The notes under the pieces were generated by a model, which was not told the DNA's origin, did not search any database, and saw only the letters and a program-made list of their open reading frames with translations. Position numbers and translations under genes: made by a program. Below, in pieces: positions 62,104-64,000 of a DNA stretch of 64,000 nucleotides. The stretch is from Spirochaetota bacterium (GTDB taxonomy: Bacteria > Spirochaetota > UBA4802 > JAFGDQ01), in assembly GCA_016932015.1 (NCBI GenBank), contig JAFGDQ010000004.1, positions 62,001 to 126,000 on the forward strand, read 5' to 3'. Position 1 is the first letter of the stretch; each line of letters opens with the position of its first letter.

Positions 62104-62568
62104 ATGAAGAGGTTTCAATTTAAACTTCAAAGACTGCTGGATTTGAGAGCAGCGCAGGAAAAAGCAGTAAAGAATGAGCTGGCGGAACTCGTCCATATTC
62201 AGAATATCGAGCGCAATAAACAGAATGAATACAGACTTAAAATTGCCGGCAGGAAGGATATTCTAAGGCAAAAATTAGAGAGAAAGACAGCATCCTATGA
62301 TGATGTTCTGATGCATGAAAGATTCCTGGACTCAGCTGATAAGGCGATTAGAATTGCAGAACAGAAGATACAGAAGATGGAACCTGCAATTCAGAAAGTA
62401 AGGGAAAGACTGATTGAAGCATCCAGAGAAAAAAAAATCGTAGCGAAATTAAAAGAAAAAAAATATCAGGAATATCTGTATAACATAAACAGGGAAATCA
62501 ATAAGGAAAACGATGATATGAATCAGAAGCTCTATCATAAACATCTTGCAGACGATATGTATCAATAA
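62104..62568 (+). CDS. fliJ: Flagellar export chaperone FliJ
   Basis: The 154-residue protein is almost entirely a basic coiled coil. It begins 'MKRFQFKLQRLLDLRAAQEK', the FliJ pattern, and continues with heptads to the C-terminus. FliJ sits inside the FliI ring and helps drive export. It is in the Borrelia flbA position. The next gene, a lytic transglycosylase, starts 39 bases later. Confidence 0.88.
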   Translation: MKRFQFKLQRLLDLRAAQEKAVKNELAELVHIQNIERNKQNEYRLKIAGRKDILRQKLERKTASYDDVLMHERFLDSADKAIRIAEQKIQKMEPAIQKVRERLIEASREKKIVAKLKEKKYQEYLYNINREINKENDDMNQKLYHKHLADDMYQ

Positions 62569-62607
62569 TCAAAAAATAATTTTCCTCTGTGATTTAAGGA
62601 TAATTTA

Positions 62608-63195
62608 ATGCTTGATAACATGTATTCGGTCTTAAACAGAATTAATGAAATTCAGAAGCGCTTTGCTCCGGGCAAAAATATTATGTCTGACACCGAATCA
62701 TTAAACACTGAAAATACTAATAAAGAAAAGACAAACTTCGCGAACTTGCTGAATAATCAGCTTTCGGATGTAAATAAAGCAGACAATAATCAGTTCACAA
62801 TACCGGAAATAAAAGAAATAGCCCGGGATCAGGCCCTTAAAAACGGCATATCCCCCTCGTTAGTTGATGCCGTAATAAAAGTGGAGTCCGGTTATGATCC
62901 GAATGCGGTTTCAAACAAGGGAGCCAGCGGACTTATGCAGCTTATGCCGTCTGTATTACAACAGCTCGGTATTTCGAATCCGTTTAGCATTGAAAACAAC
63001 ATTCAGGGCGGAGTCAGTATTCTGAAACATCTGCTTCAAAAATATGACGGGGATTTAAGAAAAGCACTCGCAGCCTACAATGCGGGCGAAACCGCTGTTG
63101 ACAGAAACAATGGAGTACCGCCCTATAAAGAGACAAAACAGTATATCAGGAAAGTTATTGATGCATATAAGCAGAATATTGACAATTTCAAATAA
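62608..63195 (+). CDS. SLT-type lytic transglycosylase in the flagellar operon
   Basis: The 195-residue protein has a 75-residue hydrophilic N-terminal region and a complete SLT domain (about 76-190). The catalytic Glu93 lies in 'KVESGYDPNAVSNKG', followed by 'ASGLMQLMPSV' and 'ALAAYNAGETAV'. No signal peptide is seen, so export may use the flagellar type III apparatus, as for the FlgJ rod-cap muramidase. It would open peptidoglycan for the rod or for filament growth in the periplasm. It sits between fliJ and flbB, an uncommon place. Confidence 0.9.
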   Translation: MLDNMYSVLNRINEIQKRFAPGKNIMSDTESLNTENTNKEKTNFANLLNNQLSDVNKADNNQFTIPEIKEIARDQALKNGISPSLVDAVIKVESGYDPNAVSNKGASGLMQLMPSVLQQLGISNPFSIENNIQGGVSILKHLLQKYDGDLRKALAAYNAGETAVDRNNGVPPYKETKQYIRKVIDAYKQNIDNFK

Positions 63196-63271
63196 CAGCC
63201 GGATTTATGAAACCGGCAGCTGATGATAACCGGTATAAAAGCACAGACTTTTTTAAAAATGGAAGTAAGAT

Positions 63272-63871
63272 ATGAAAACAATGACAGAAAAAGCTAAAGC
63301 TGTTTATCTGATCATACTTATAATCTTTGTAACACTGGTCGGAATTTTCTGGCTGGATTATATCGGACTTATTAATATTAATAAAGTGTACAGATCATTT
63401 GTTAAAACAGAAGTACCATCAGTTCTTGATGCAGCTGATGATGAACCTTCACTGATTGAGCGGGAAGAATTTGAAAAACAGAAGGAAAAGCTTTTTGAAA
63501 GAGTTGAAGAACTTGACAGACGTGAAGCCACTATACTGCAGATGGAAAAGGAAATAGAGAAAGAAAAAGAAAAACTTCTGGAAATGAGAAAGGGGCTTAA
63601 TCTTGAAAAAGAAAAGATTGAAAAAGATAAAAATCTGTATTCCGGTTATAAACGGAACGTAACAGATCTTGCTCAAAAGATCGGAAGCATGAAGCCTGAA
63701 GAGGCAATTGAAATTATTCTGAACTGGGAAGATCCGCTTATTATTGATGTATTCAGACGTATGGATGTTGAGGCGGAGGAAGCAGGAACCCAGAGTATTA
63801 CATCATATCTCATAACCCTTATGCCCAGGGACAGGGCAAGCCGCATAACATACCTGATGACCCAGCTATAA
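63272..63871 (+). CDS. flbB: Periplasmic flagellar collar protein FlbB
   Basis: The 199-residue protein has a cytoplasmic tail, one membrane helix (about 11-31, 'VYLIILIIFVTLVGIFWLDY'), a coiled coil (about 66-118) and a C-terminal MgtE-N-like helical domain (about 130-199, 'MKPEEAIEIILNWEDPLIIDVF ... ' then 'MPRDRASRITYLM'). In Borrelia FlbB forms the base of the collar of periplasmic flagella, so this gene is a strong sign of a spirochaete. It is linked to the operon; the next gene starts 4 bases later. Confidence 0.85.
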   Translation: MKTMTEKAKAVYLIILIIFVTLVGIFWLDYIGLININKVYRSFVKTEVPSVLDAADDEPSLIEREEFEKQKEKLFERVEELDRREATILQMEKEIEKEKEKLLEMRKGLNLEKEKIEKDKNLYSGYKRNVTDLAQKIGSMKPEEAIEIILNWEDPLIIDVFRRMDVEAEEAGTQSITSYLITLMPRDRASRITYLMTQL

Positions 63872-63874
63872 TCC

Positions 63875-64000
63875 ATGAAAAAAGGACGACAATGTTTCCT
63901 GTATATAATATTGATTTATTCAGCGTTTATATCAAAACATTTTCTAAAATCATTATATGCGGATGATGACTTCCCTGCCCTGTTCTCTGAAATTATCGAA
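63875..64000 (+). CDS. Exported protein, start only (cut by window edge)
   Basis: An ATG 3 bases after the flbB stop opens a frame that runs to the window end (42 residues). It begins with a signal-like region 'MKKGRQCFLYIILIYSAF' and continues charged. A second ATG at 63892 is in another frame and ends after 24 codons, so it is not used. The position matches flbC in Borrelia, but the visible part cannot confirm that. Confidence 0.55.
   Translation, partial: MKKGRQCFLYIILIYSAFISKHFLKSLYADDDFPALFSEIIE

Noticed and set aside
63892-63966. 24-codon frame at the right edge
   Set aside because: It stops within the window, and the overlapping frame from 63875 has a signal-like start and remains open.

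Overview
The window is an A+T-rich chromosomal segment from a Gram-negative (diderm) bacterium, almost certainly a spirochaete. The strongest evidence is the right-hand motility operon, which runs flgB-flgC-(small ORF)-fliE-fliF-fliG-fliH-fliI-fliJ-(lytic transglycosylase)-flbB. FlbB, the periplasmic-flagellar collar protein, and this gene order are typical of spirochaetes with periplasmic flagella. The window also carries lpxD, lpxA, bamA, skp and two ExbB/ExbD-type motor loci. The organism therefore has an outer membrane with lipid A, unlike Treponema and Borrelia and more like Leptospirales or uncultured Spirochaetota. No tRNA or rRNA gene, insertion sequence or CRISPR array was found.

Left part (1-14.3 kb): a cut HDOD protein with cheD; a ComFB-domain protein; an isochorismatase-type hydrolase; a minus-strand run of response regulator/diguanylate cyclase, exonuclease III and two SAM methyltransferases; an iron-sulfur-free HhH-GPD glycosylase; a GlcD-type FAD oxidase; several lineage-specific small proteins; a divergent tRNA-dihydrouridine synthase; and an MFS transporter.

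Middle part (14.4-32.9 kb): a crotonase, then a three-gene minus-strand cluster that may be an undescribed envelope machine. It consists of a MotA/ExbB-like proton channel, a von Willebrand factor A protein with an ExbD/MotB-like N-terminal helix, and an outer-membrane barrel with a long coiled coil and cysteine-rich tail. Next comes a solitary Cas6-like protein with no other cas genes, then mtnP, cca, a LamG protein, asnS, a uroporphyrinogen-decarboxylase-family methyltransferase, a degenerate cyclase domain, a Gfo/Idh/MocA oxidoreductase and ribD-ribE.

Right part (33-54.8 kb): mostly minus-strand housekeeping and envelope genes. These include secD-secF-yajC; bamA-skp-lpxD-lpxA followed by an L,D-transpeptidase; a barrel protein with exbB-exbD; ferredoxin; secG-tpiA-gap without pgk; a NYN RNase; an aminotransferase; glpX; and a LysM/DUF4398 lipoprotein. 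A cluster of three hairpins and a sigma-70-like promoter then lead into the plus-strand flagellar operon (55.2 kb to the end).

Several intergenic regions carry palindromic or GC-rich elements that look like dispersed repeats. Starts differ from the longest reading frame for several genes, as noted. All functions are read from motifs and context; nothing was searched against a database.
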